Source: Chitinophagaceae bacterium UBA1953 (GTDB lineage Bacteria > Bacteroidota > Bacteroidia > Chitinophagales > Chitinophagaceae). From it: a stretch of 64,000 nucleotides of DNA. A program made the translations under genes and the position numbers. Position 1 is the stretch's first letter; every line of letters begins with the position of its first letter. The stretch lies in assembly GCA_002336115.1 (NCBI GenBank), contig DDEN01000063.1:62001-126000 (forward strand), written 5' to 3'. Below are positions 55,693 through 64,000 of the stretch, in pieces. The notes under the pieces were generated by a model. The model searched no databases. It had not been told where the DNA came from and was given only the letters and a program-made list of their open reading frames with translations.

Positions 55693-58050
55693 TTATCTTT
55701 TCTGCACAAACTTATTTATAACAACATCTGAAGACTTCACCTGTAATATATACATTCCGGTTTGGAGGTTAGCCGGAATGTTGAGCAAAACAGTATTATA
55801 CCCTGCAGCAACATTTATTTCCCTGGCAAGTAATGTTCTTCCGGTTGTTTCTTTGAGAATTATTTCAATCTTTTCATTTTTATTGTTTGAAACAACAAAA
55901 CGTAAATCTTGGTTAAAGGGGTTAACAACACTTAATACTTCCAGTTTGTTTTTACTGCCTGTATAAAGCTCAACTATATTACTCATTTTGTACGAACCGG
56001 TTGAAGCAATCATCTTTAAACGATAATACATCTTATTAACAGGTAGTGCTTCATCATTAAACAAATACCCGTTTTCATTCAATCCGTTTTGCTGCGAATA
56101 TACTGTTCCGATTTTTTTAAAGAGAACACCATCTTCACTTCTTTCAACATCATAACACAAAACCTGTTCTTCGTTTTTTGCGGCCCAGCTAATAACAGTC
56201 CTGTTATCTTTTGCTTCTGCTTTCAGGTTCACAACCTCAGCAGGAAGTATTACACAGGCAGGAGGCACATTAATTGTAATAACATCGGTTGTATTATAAA
56301 CAGCACAGGATGTATTACTTAGATTTGAAAGAGATGTGGCAACACGTATGCGGTATTTGTAACCATTTATACCGGTTGTTGCTATAAAGGAGGGATAATG
56401 AACTGTATCAATATAATTTGGTGCTACATAGTTGTAATTAAGTGTTTGAGGCGTTAATGCCAGCGGAGCATTGTTCCATGTTGCGCCACTGTCGGCACTA
56501 ACTTCCCACTGGTAGTATGAATAATTATTATAAAATGTTTGTACCACCACAGAAATATCAACCTGCGAGTTGGCGCAATAAGTAGGGTTTAAAGTTGGTT
56601 TCATTTCAAGGCCGGGTAAGCAGGTTGCAAACATTACATCATCCATCACCCAGTCGTTACCTCCGCCTCCGGGTGCATTGTTTCTGATAACAATATTCAA
56701 CGATGTTTGTGATGCTCCTGTCTTATACAAAAATCCTTTCTTCACCCACTGTCCGCTATAATCAATATTTCCTGTTGTATAATGATCAACACCATCAATC
56801 TGGAAAGTAAGATTTGGAGTAACCCCTGCAGAGTCGATTGTACCTGGCACTACAGGCGATAAATAACTTTTAAATCCGGTGGTTCCTGAGCCTTTACCTG
56901 AACTGTCGCAACTGCACCTTCGGCAAATATTCCTAAACCATGCAGAAAACTCATAATAAGTATCGGGGCACAACCCGTTTACAGTTTGCTGAACTGCATT
57001 GTTAATTCCATACGCTGCATTTACAACAGCCATATAGCCACCCGTTTGACCCGGTGTTGTTGGAGCATTTCCTAAAAGAGGATCAGCCGCATTTGTATGA
57101 TCGCCAATAATATCCCAAAGGCCAAACAACCTTGACGGACTGCTGGGGTAAGGCAGTGATGAATTGATTGAACCATCGGTGCTGGTATTATTGGCTACTG
57201 TAAACATACTGTCGTTTGGACCAGACCCGGATGTAAAAGGTTGCCACTGATAACCGGGCACCACTGTTCCTGCTGAAGGAGCAGGGTTTAAATTTTGAGT
57301 TGTGCCGCTTCCGAAATTTCCCCCATTCCCTTCAATTGAATTATTTCCAACAGAACTGCACACCGGTAATGATGCAGAAACCATCACCGTCATTTTATTC
57401 AAAGCCTTTACGATACTTGGTAATGTGGTCTCATTGGAAGTGTTTGATGTTTTGTAACGAAAAGCGCCCCCTGGTATATTAAACGTACTTCCTGCTGTAG
57501 TATTAACGTAAACCCGGTATGTAACCATGAGAATACAAGTGCTGCCAAAATTACTTGGCCTTCCGGTATTATAAATCCTGCAACCCGAAGCAGCAGGCAA
57601 TACGTCAATGGGAGTAGAAGCTGCAACAGCATTATAAGGACTTGTTTGTCCACCTGTTCTGGTTAAGCTTCCGAGATTAATACGAATAATGCCGCTACTA
57701 TACACAGCCTCATCATCTCCTCCGGCATCGGTTAATAATCCATTTGCACGTAAAGGAGTGCCGTAAACAAGTCCTTCATTAGTAGAAAAACGTATGGAAT
57801 TTGAAATGTATGTGGTGCCACCAGGTACCGTATCGTTGTACCTGGCAAAATAAACACTTGAACCCGATACAGAAAGTACAGCTCTTATCTCTAATTCATC
57901 CCCATTTTCAATTACACCTCCGGCAGGTTTGCTGATGTTAATATAACTTTTACCAGCCTGTACCTTTAACTGTGCTGAAACAGTATTGAAAAAAGCACAC
58001 GAACTTATGAAAGATAACAAGGCAACAAACCAAAATAAAGTTTGTTTCAT
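55693..58050 (-). CDS. Large secreted protein with T9SS sorting tail
   Basis: 785 residues, signal peptide ending near NTVSAQ. A conserved-repeat-like N-terminal domain (INISKPAGGVIENGDELEIR) is followed by a carbohydrate-binding-module-like jelly roll (YYEFSAWFRNICRRCSCDSS, WVKKGFLYKTGASQTSLNIV, NDWVMDDVMFATC) with an unusual Cys cluster. A fibronectin-like domain (AEVVNLKAEAKDNRTVISWA) and a type A T9SS tail (EVLSVVNPFNQDLRFVVS) close it. Likely an outer-surface adhesin or glycan-binding protein; no enzyme domain seen. A consensus promoter lies 55 nt upstream. Confidence 0.85.
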   Translation of the reverse strand: MKQTLFWFVALLSFISSCAFFNTVSAQLKVQAGKSYINISKPAGGVIENGDELEIRAVLSVSGSSVYFARYNDTVPGGTTYISNSIRFSTNEGLVYGTPLRANGLLTDAGGDDEAVYSSGIIRINLGSLTRTGGQTSPYNAVAASTPIDVLPAASGCRIYNTGRPSNFGSTCILMVTYRVYVNTTAGSTFNIPGGAFRYKTSNTSNETTLPSIVKALNKMTVMVSASLPVCSSVGNNSIEGNGGNFGSGTTQNLNPAPSAGTVVPGYQWQPFTSGSGPNDSMFTVANNTSTDGSINSSLPYPSSPSRLFGLWDIIGDHTNAADPLLGNAPTTPGQTGGYMAVVNAAYGINNAVQQTVNGLCPDTYYEFSAWFRNICRRCSCDSSGKGSGTTGFKSYLSPVVPGTIDSAGVTPNLTFQIDGVDHYTTGNIDYSGQWVKKGFLYKTGASQTSLNIVIRNNAPGGGGNDWVMDDVMFATCLPGLEMKPTLNPTYCANSQVDISVVVQTFYNNYSYYQWEVSADSGATWNNAPLALTPQTLNYNYVAPNYIDTVHYPSFIATTGINGYKYRIRVATSLSNLSNTSCAVYNTTDVITINVPPACVILPAEVVNLKAEAKDNRTVISWAAKNEEQVLCYDVERSEDGVLFKKIGTVYSQQNGLNENGYLFNDEALPVNKMYYRLKMIASTGSYKMSNIVELYTGSKNKLEVLSVVNPFNQDLRFVVSNNKNEKIEIILKETTGRTLLAREINVAAGYNTVLLNIPANLQTGMYILQVKSSDVVINKFVQKR

Positions 58051-58104
58051 AAGATCGGATTTTTTTGAAATAGTTTTCCGGGAGCAGTTTGCCCCAGGTT
58101 GTTA

Positions 58105-58135
58105 CAAATGTAACTTTCCAAAACCTCTTAAGCAA
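58105..58135 (-). promoter_or_regulatory. Promoter of the 785-residue secreted protein
   Basis: Minus strand: TTG (58135-58133), 20 nt, TACATTTG (58112-58105). Exact fit to the consensus, giving a 5' UTR of about 50 nt. Confidence 0.75.
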
Positions 58136-58315
58136 TAGAAACAATCACTAATATTAGTTCTATATTTAATTTGTTTTTATTAAGTGTTTTTATCTATTGT
58201 AACCGTTCAGAAATTGAATTGCGAACTTTTTATCAATAGGAAATAATATTTATGCAGTAAACATCAAATATTTTAATTTGATGTTTTTAAAGAATTACTC
58301 TGCAAAAAAATAAAG

Positions 58316-59839
58316 ATGATTAAAAGAAAATTGGTTTTAGCTGCATTTATACTTGTAAAATTTGTTCTGCAATACAGTTTAATTAGTCCGGCATACGAAT
58401 TACACAGAGATGAGTTTTTGCATTTAGATCAGGCGAAGCATTTATCATGGGGTTATTTATCCGTGCCGCCATTTACTTCCTGGGTTGCTGAAATAGTTTA
58501 TCTACTGGGTAATTCTGTTTTCTGGATAAAATCTTTTCCTGCGCTGTTTGGTGCATTAACCATTTTTGTAGTATGGAAAACAATTGAAGAACTAAACGGG
58601 AACATGTTTGCGTTGCTGCTTGGTTCAACTTCTGTATTGCTATCGGCTTTGTTACGCATAAATACTCTTTTCCAGCCAAACTCGTTTGATATATTATGCT
58701 GGACAGCTTTTTATTTCATTGTAATAAAATATTTTAAAACAGAAAATATAAAATGGCTTTATGCTGGTTCTGTAATTTTTGCAATTGGATTTCTTAATAA
58801 GTATAATCTTGCTTTTTTGCTTGTGGGATTTGCGCCTGCAATACTCATCAGCAAACAGCGGGCTATCTTTGTGCAGAAACATTTTTATGCTGCTGTTTTA
58901 CTTGCACTGGTTTTGATTTCTCCCAACATCATCTGGCAGTATCAAAATAATTTTCCGGTTGTTCATCATATGAAAGAACTGGCAGCAACACAGTTGGTAA
59001 ACGTACAACGATCTGAATTCTTAATGAATCAACTTTTATTCTTCACTGGTTCATTAATTGTAATTATTGCTGCATTAATTGGATTGATTGTTTACGAGCC
59101 ATTCAGAAATTACAAATCATTTTTCTGGGCGTTTATTTTTACACTTGCCGTTTTTACTTACCTGAAAGCTAAAGGCTACTATGCCATTGGGCTTTATCCT
59201 GTTTATATTGCGTTTGGTTCGGTTTACCTTTCGGCTGTTACCAACAATGGCTGGAAAAAATATTTACAACCTGTTTTGTTAGCCTTACCCATTTTACTTT
59301 TTATACCTTTTTATTCAATCGGGTTTCCTAACAAAAGCCCCGAATTTATTCTTTCACATGCAGAAAAATATAAAGAGTTTGGTTTATTGAAATGGGAAGA
59401 TGGAAAGGATCATAGTCTGCCCCAGGATTTTGCAGATATGCTTGGCTGGAAAGAACTGGCACAGAAAACCGACAGTGCCTATACTGCACTTGCAGGTAAG
59501 GGAAAAACACTTGTACTTTGTGATAACTATGGCCAGGCGGGTGCCATTAATTTTTACAGTAAACAAAACATAAAAGCCGTTTCGTTTAATGCAGATTATA
59601 TTAACTGGTTTGATTTATCGGAGAAGTATGAAAACCTGATCCTTGTTAAAGAAAAAAAAGATGCTGAAACTGAACTGCAAAAAACATCGCCCTACTTTCA
59701 AACTTCGTTTATTGCAGGTTCGGTTACCAACAGCAATGCAAGGGAATTTGGTACAACTGTTTTTGTTTTCAGCGGCGCTAAGGTTGACATCAGGGAAAAA
59801 ATAAAAAGAGAAATCAGCGAAAGAAAAAAAGGCGATTAA
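58316..59839 (+). CDS. GT39-like membrane glycosyltransferase
   Basis: 507 residues, about 11 membrane segments and a soluble C-terminal part (about 340-507). The first periplasmic loop has the acidic motif typical of the ArnT/PMT superfamily (YELHRDEFLHLDQAKHLSWG, SVPPFTSWV), with Asp-Glu as the expected catalytic pair. It transfers a sugar from a polyprenyl-phosphate donor to a lipid or protein on the periplasmic side; acceptor unknown. It stands alone between a divergent secreted protein and the peptidase gene. Confidence 0.87.
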   Translation: MIKRKLVLAAFILVKFVLQYSLISPAYELHRDEFLHLDQAKHLSWGYLSVPPFTSWVAEIVYLLGNSVFWIKSFPALFGALTIFVVWKTIEELNGNMFALLLGSTSVLLSALLRINTLFQPNSFDILCWTAFYFIVIKYFKTENIKWLYAGSVIFAIGFLNKYNLAFLLVGFAPAILISKQRAIFVQKHFYAAVLLALVLISPNIIWQYQNNFPVVHHMKELAATQLVNVQRSEFLMNQLLFFTGSLIVIIAALIGLIVYEPFRNYKSFFWAFIFTLAVFTYLKAKGYYAIGLYPVYIAFGSVYLSAVTNNGWKKYLQPVLLALPILLFIPFYSIGFPNKSPEFILSHAEKYKEFGLLKWEDGKDHSLPQDFADMLGWKELAQKTDSAYTALAGKGKTLVLCDNYGQAGAINFYSKQNIKAVSFNADYINWFDLSEKYENLILVKEKKDAETELQKTSPYFQTSFIAGSVTNSNAREFGTTVFVFSGAKVDIREKIKREISERKKGD

Positions 59840-59967
59840 AGCCCCCCCCGGCTGCAGTGTGCGATGCCAATGTAGCTGAACAATGCTGTTCTGCCAGTTA
59901 CATAAAATTCCTCTTGAATCAATTTGTTTTTAACGTACGTTTGTTGCACTAAAAAACCATTGTATTT

Positions 59968-62130
59968 ATGAAGAAGATTCTAGTAACGGTTGTATTAGCC
60001 CTTACGCTTTTGCGCAGCTATGCCGATGAAGGTATGTGGCTGCCCCTTTTACTTGGCGAGCAGGTGTATTCTGAAATGCAGAAAAAAGGATTAAAGCTCA
60101 CCAAAGACCAGTTGTACAACATCAACAAAGCATCGCTTAAAGATGCGATCATTATTTTTGGTAATGGTTGTACAGGCGAAATTGTAAGCAGCCAGGGTTT
60201 GATATTCACCAATCACCACTGCGGATATGATGCTATTGCAACAGCATCAACTGTTGAACACAACTACCTGCATGATGGATTTTATGCAAAAAGCCAGCAG
60301 GAAGAAATCCGCTCAGCAATTACTGTACAGTTTCTTGTACGTATTGACGATGTAACCAAAGAAGTAAATGATTCGCTTGGCATTTTATTGGGAAGAGCAA
60401 GAGCAGAAAAACAAGCTGCTGTGCTTGCTGCCATCAACAAGCGTTTATCAAAAGCTGATGAGTTTATTGAGTGCCGTGTTAGTCCGCTGTTTAAAGGCAA
60501 CCAGTTCCTGGCATTTATTTACCAACGTTACAAAGACGTTCGTTTAGTTGGTGCACCGCCAGAAAGCGTAGGTAAGTTTGGTGGTGATACTGATAACTGG
60601 GAATGGCCACGCCACACAGGGGACTTCAGCATTTTCCGTGTGTACATGAGCAAAGACGGAAAGCCTGCTGAATACAGCGAAGCAAACGTTCCGCTTAAAC
60701 CAAAATATTTCCTGCCTGTATCACTTCGTCCGTTGAAGGATGGTGATTTTGCAATGATCTGGGGTTACCCAGGCAGCACAAACCGTTATGAAACTTCATT
60801 GGGTGTAAATCTTTCAATTGACATCAACAACCCAACACTTGTTAAACTGCGTGATGTTCGTTTGAAATACATGTTTGCAGAAATGCAGAAAGATGCAGGC
60901 ACCAAACTGAAGCTGGCAAGTAACTATGCAAGCGTTGCCAACTACTGGAAGTTTTATGATGGTGAAACAAAACAGTTATTGAAATACGATGTAGCCGGAC
61001 AAAAGAAAAAAGCTGAAGCTGAATTTATAAGCTGGGCAAAAGGAAAACCGGAGTATGAAAACATTTTCCCCGAATGGGAAAAGGTTTATACAGCTTGGCG
61101 GCCTTATGCCAAACATCGTGTTTATATGAACGAAGGAATTTTTGGAGCACCGCTGATTGCTTATGCAGCATCGCTCATTCAAGTAGAAGCTGCACTGGTT
61201 AAAACAAGTGCAACAAAAGAGGATGTAACAAAAGCTGTAAATGCCGCAGTTGAAGCACGCAAAGGATTTCTGGAAGATCATGATTTACCAAGCGATCAGA
61301 ATATACTTGGTGCTGTATTGCAGATGTTTTACAATGATGTGCCAAAAGATCAGCATCCGATTGGTTTTTTTGAAAGTGTGAAAGGAAGCTTTGGCGATCT
61401 GAAAGATGAAGCAACCTGGAAGGCTTATGCTGCTTCTGTTTTTAAAAACACCATGATTCTGAATGATGAAAAATGGAATGCATTTGTTGCAAACCCCGAC
61501 GCTGTAAAACTACAGGAAGATCCTGCATTCGTTATTGCCAGTGCTTTCTTTAAAAACTACAGTGTTAAGTTTATGCCACGCTTCCAGGAATTCACTATCA
61601 AGAATAATGATCTTGGTCGTTTGTACCTGAAAGGAATTCTTGAAATGAATCCTGCAAAGGCGAAGAAAATGTATCCTGATGCTACATTCACCATGCGTGT
61701 TTCTTATGGCAATGTAAAAAGCTATGTGCCAAGAGATGCGGTGAAGTATGATTATGTTACGACTTCAAAAGGATTGCTTGAAAAATACAAAGCCGGTGAT
61801 TATGAATTTGATCTTCCTTCAAAACAAATTGATCTGCTGAAGAAAAAAGATTTTGGTCAGTATGGCGATAAACAACGTGGTGAACTGGTAATTGGTTTTA
61901 TTACAACAAACGATATTACCGGTGGCAACAGTGGTTCGCCTGTTATTAATGGCAATGGCGAATTAATTGGTCTTGCTTTCGATGGTAACTACGAAGCATT
62001 AAGTCATAAAATGGCGTTTGATAAAGATCTGAACCGTACCATTTGTGTTGACATCCGTTATGTTCTTTGGTGCATTGATAAATTGGGTGGGGCATCAAAC
62101 ATTATTAAGGAACTGAAGATTATGAAATAA
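59968..62130 (+). CDS. S46 family dipeptidyl-peptidase, DPP7-type
   Basis: 720 residues, periplasmic (MKKILVTVVLALTLLRSYAD). It removes dipeptides from peptide N termini, feeding amino-acid uptake in Bacteroidota. Catalytic triad regions: FTNHHCGYD (His), GGDTDNWEWPRHTGDF (Asp) and TGGNSGSPVING (Ser). Eighteen residues after the Ser is Gly (LAFDGN). In the family, Gly at this S1 position marks DPP7 (hydrophobic P1 preference), and Arg marks DPP11 (acidic P1). Full length, followed by a strong terminator. Confidence 0.95.
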   Translation: MKKILVTVVLALTLLRSYADEGMWLPLLLGEQVYSEMQKKGLKLTKDQLYNINKASLKDAIIIFGNGCTGEIVSSQGLIFTNHHCGYDAIATASTVEHNYLHDGFYAKSQQEEIRSAITVQFLVRIDDVTKEVNDSLGILLGRARAEKQAAVLAAINKRLSKADEFIECRVSPLFKGNQFLAFIYQRYKDVRLVGAPPESVGKFGGDTDNWEWPRHTGDFSIFRVYMSKDGKPAEYSEANVPLKPKYFLPVSLRPLKDGDFAMIWGYPGSTNRYETSLGVNLSIDINNPTLVKLRDVRLKYMFAEMQKDAGTKLKLASNYASVANYWKFYDGETKQLLKYDVAGQKKKAEAEFISWAKGKPEYENIFPEWEKVYTAWRPYAKHRVYMNEGIFGAPLIAYAASLIQVEAALVKTSATKEDVTKAVNAAVEARKGFLEDHDLPSDQNILGAVLQMFYNDVPKDQHPIGFFESVKGSFGDLKDEATWKAYAASVFKNTMILNDEKWNAFVANPDAVKLQEDPAFVIASAFFKNYSVKFMPRFQEFTIKNNDLGRLYLKGILEMNPAKAKKMYPDATFTMRVSYGNVKSYVPRDAVKYDYVTTSKGLLEKYKAGDYEFDLPSKQIDLLKKKDFGQYGDKQRGELVIGFITTNDITGGNSGSPVINGNGELIGLAFDGNYEALSHKMAFDKDLNRTICVDIRYVLWCIDKLGGASNIIKELKIMK

Positions 62131-62146
62131 AAAAACGTTACTGAAC

Positions 62147-62178
62147 AAAAAAGAGCCTTCATAACAAGGCTCTTTTTT
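62147..62178 (+). terminator. Strong terminator after the S46 peptidase
   Basis: AAAAAAGAGCCTT pairs perfectly with AAGGCTCTTTTTT around a 6-nt loop. Confidence 0.93.
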
Positions 62179-62206
62179 ATTAACTTCAATCGAAAGAAAT
62201 AATCTC

Positions 62207-62575
62207 ATGTGGGTATTTTTTTCCATAGGGTTGGGTGTGTTTATTTATTTCTCATATGGATTCATTCAGTATTATTTTGCCCCAGGAGAAATTTTATCTG
62301 AAAAGACCTCTCAAAGATTGATGATTTTCCAGGTTATTTTAAGTTTTGCTACAACAGTTTCGCTTTTTGTTTCTCTTTCAAACATGTATTATATAGATGA
62401 GAAGTTTGGCGAAGAAAACTGGAAAAGAATTGTTTTCGTTATTTGTTTACTTTTCATTTGCTTTTTTATAACCGGCTTACTTATTGAACTTTTCCTGGTT
62501 TTAACTGACAAAAATTATCGCCATTGGAGAAAAGGAGAGGACATGGCAGACCTAAACAATAATCAGAATAATTAA
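62207..62575 (+). CDS. Small membrane protein of unknown function
   Basis: 122 residues with three hydrophobic segments (FFSIGLGVFIYFSYGFIQYY, MIFQVILSFATTVSLFVSLS, IVFVICLLFICFFITGLLIE) and a short charged tail rich in Asn. No family recognised. It is 8 nt upstream of the dipeptide epimerase gene and probably cotranscribed with it. Confidence 0.7.
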   Translation: MWVFFSIGLGVFIYFSYGFIQYYFAPGEILSEKTSQRLMIFQVILSFATTVSLFVSLSNMYYIDEKFGEENWKRIVFVICLLFICFFITGLLIELFLVLTDKNYRHWRKGEDMADLNNNQNN

Positions 62576-62583
62576 TTTTACTC

Positions 62584-63693
62584 ATGCAACTACAAATCAC
62601 TTCAATAGAAATTTATAAACTTTCTGTTCCGTTAAAGCAGCCTTTTGTTATATCGCTTGGACCGCAGTACGATGCTGATAATGTTGTGGTGAAGATTAAT
62701 ACTTCGCAAGGAATCAGTGGCTGGGGTGAGTGTAGTCCGTACATGAGTATTAACGGTGAAAGCATGGACACCTGTTTTATTGTTGGGCAGTACTTAGCAA
62801 AAGCATTGAAAGATAAAGAGGCACTGAATATTGAAGCCTGTACCCATATAATGGATTATGTGATTACAAGAAATGAAAACATCAAGAGTGCATTTGATAT
62901 GGCGTTGTATGATATTGCTGCACAACATGCACGGCAACCTTTGTATAAATTTCTTGGCGGCAGCAAAAATAAAATCATTACAACCGATATGACTGTTGGC
63001 TTAGGTTCTCCAGAAAAAATGGCGAACGAGGCAAAGCAGTATATGAATGAGGGCTTTCCTTTTATAAAAGTAAAACTTGGCACAACTACGGCAGATGATG
63101 TTGCAAGAATAAAAGCAATACGCACTGCAATTGGCAACGAACTTCCCTTGCGTATTGATGCCAACCAGGGATGGAGTGTTGAAACAGCTATTGCAACTTT
63201 AAATACGTTAAAGGAATTTGATATTGAACATTGCGAAGAGCCGATTGCCAAATGGAATTATATGGAACTGCCGGACGTAAGAAAAAACAGTCCCATAAAA
63301 ATTATGGCTGATGAAAGTTGTTTTGACGAACATGATGCCGAACGTTTGGCAAAGCTGAATGCAGTTGATTACTTCAACATTAAGCTTGGCAAAAGTGGTG
63401 GTATTTATCATGCGCTAAAAATTATTGATGTGGCAAAAGCAAACAACCTCAAATTACAGGTGGGATGTTTTATGGAAAGCCGTTTGGCCATCACAGCATT
63501 GGTTCATTTTGCGTACAGCAGCGATCTGATTGTTCATTATGATCTTGACACACCTTTAATGCTGAAAGAAGATCCTGTAGTTGGAGGAATGATTTTTAAA
63601 GAAAATGGTGTGGTTGAAATAGATGAAGCAATTGGTTTGGGTGCATCAATTGATGAAGCTTTTTTGAATAAATGCGAAAGTGTAGTTATTTAG
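62584..63693 (+). CDS. Enolase-superfamily dipeptide epimerase (L-Ala-D/L-Glu epimerase-like)
   Basis: 369 residues. Enolase-superfamily (MLE-type) fold: the catalytic Lys pair is FIKVKLG (162 and 164). Metal ligands are Asp192 (RIDANQGW), Glu219 (CEEPIAKW) and Asp243 (IMADESCF); the second base is in NIKLGKSGGI (Lys267). These match dipeptide epimerases, which equilibrate L-Ala-D-Glu and L-Ala-L-Glu during murein peptide recycling. Exact dipeptide specificity is not certain. It is adjacent to the convergent glycosylase, with stops back to back. Confidence 0.88.
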   Translation: MQLQITSIEIYKLSVPLKQPFVISLGPQYDADNVVVKINTSQGISGWGECSPYMSINGESMDTCFIVGQYLAKALKDKEALNIEACTHIMDYVITRNENIKSAFDMALYDIAAQHARQPLYKFLGGSKNKIITTDMTVGLGSPEKMANEAKQYMNEGFPFIKVKLGTTTADDVARIKAIRTAIGNELPLRIDANQGWSVETAIATLNTLKEFDIEHCEEPIAKWNYMELPDVRKNSPIKIMADESCFDEHDAERLAKLNAVDYFNIKLGKSGGIYHALKIIDVAKANNLKLQVGCFMESRLAITALVHFAYSSDLIVHYDLDTPLMLKEDPVVGGMIFKENGVVEIDEAIGLGASIDEAFLNKCESVVI

Positions 63694-64000
63694 CTATTCT
63701 CCATCTTTCCACCTCCACAGATAAATACAGGCATAGGTTCTGTACGGTCGCCATTTTTCAGCTACTTTGAGCATTTGCTCGTATAAGAGTTTTTTATTTG
63801 AAGGATCGAGTTTGTACAGTTTCGTCATTGCCTGCTGAATACCGAGGTCATCGACTGGAAACACATCTTCATGCTGCAACGAAAACATCAGGATCATTTC
63901 TGTTGTCCATTTACCTACACCTTTTATCTGTGTAAGTTTTGCAATCACTTCTTCGTTGCTCATTTTGCAGAGTTGGGCATCGGTGATTTTTTCTTCAATA
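63694..64000 (-). CDS. DNA-3-methyladenine glycosylase II-like, 5' end outside the window
   Basis: The C-terminal 102 codons of an AlkA-type HhH-GPD base-excision glycosylase. The frame stays open to the window edge (IEEKITDAQLCKM upstream of the ATG at 63963, which is therefore not the start). The HhH motif is LTQIKGVGKWTTEMILMF and the catalytic Asp is in FPVDDLGIQQAM. The end WRPYRTYACIYLWRWKD is typical of AlkA. It removes alkylated bases from DNA. Confidence 0.93.
   Translation of the reverse strand, partial: IEEKITDAQLCKMSNEEVIAKLTQIKGVGKWTTEMILMFSLQHEDVFPVDDLGIQQAMTKLYKLDPSNKKLLYEQMLKVAEKWRPYRTYACIYLWRWKDGE

Noticed and set aside
59842..59849. Run of eight C after the GT39-like gene
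   Set aside because: It lies downstream of the stop codon and outside any promoter, so phase variation is unlikely.
1..64000. CRISPR arrays, tRNA or rRNA genes, prophage or insertion sequences
   Set aside because: No regularly spaced repeats, cloverleaf-like sequences, transposase or phage structural genes were seen by eye.

Overview
The window looks like a chromosomal segment of a Bacteroidota bacterium, most likely family Chitinophagaceae (genus not resolved). Evidence: two SusC/SusD loci, type IX secretion (T9SS) C-terminal sorting tails on several secreted proteins, an S46 dipeptidyl-peptidase, low-to-moderate GC, few Shine-Dalgarno sequences, and promoters of the Bacteroidota type (TTTG, about 20 nt, TAnnTTTG). 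No rRNA, tRNA, CRISPR array, prophage or insertion sequence was seen.

Layout. 1-9463: a pectin utilisation locus on the minus strand (SusC, SusD, PL1 pectate lyase, CE12 rhamnogalacturonan acetylesterase, CE8 pectinesterase cut by the window edge) with a divergent LacI-type regulator and a candidate operator. 9466-16829: housekeeping genes, namely SSB, a PIF1-like helicase, RpoN with a membrane protein behind it, and an L,D-transpeptidase-like protein. 17191-22944: a tight four-gene minus-strand operon encoding a DUF389 membrane protein, a fused GT81-like glycosyltransferase/HAD phosphatase, an NhaD-type Na+/H+ antiporter and a ClC channel; I read it as an osmotic/ionic stress operon that may make glucosylglycerate. 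23025-25064: uvrB. 25205-36546: a starch-type locus (T9SS-secreted GH13 amylase, SusC, SusD, two SusE/F-like lipoproteins) with a divergent AraC regulator. 36585-42906: amidohydrolase, ligA, a NUMOD4/HNH protein, a DUF2461 protein and asd. 43214-55653: a lamin-tail secreted protein, a kinase-fold-like protein, a PfkB kinase, a TetR regulator, a class V aminotransferase, a T9SS protein, obg and a CPBP protein. 55693-64000: a large T9SS protein, a GT39-like transferase, a DPP7-type peptidase, a dipeptide epimerase and a partial AlkA-type glycosylase.

The most interesting region is the 5' leader of asd (42907-43151). A near-consensus promoter is followed almost at once by an 18-codon ORF in which 11 residues are Lys, Thr, Met or Ile, all end products of the pathway Asd feeds. 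Then come an intrinsic terminator, a possible competing antiterminator pairing, a large palindromic repeat, and asd itself. This has the layout of a classical translation-coupled attenuator. The second is the GT81-HAD fusion inside the ion-transport operon. The third is a 347-residue hypothetical protein with a recognisable protein-kinase-like motif series.

Limits: all family calls come from reading motifs by eye. No database search, structure prediction or folding calculation was run.
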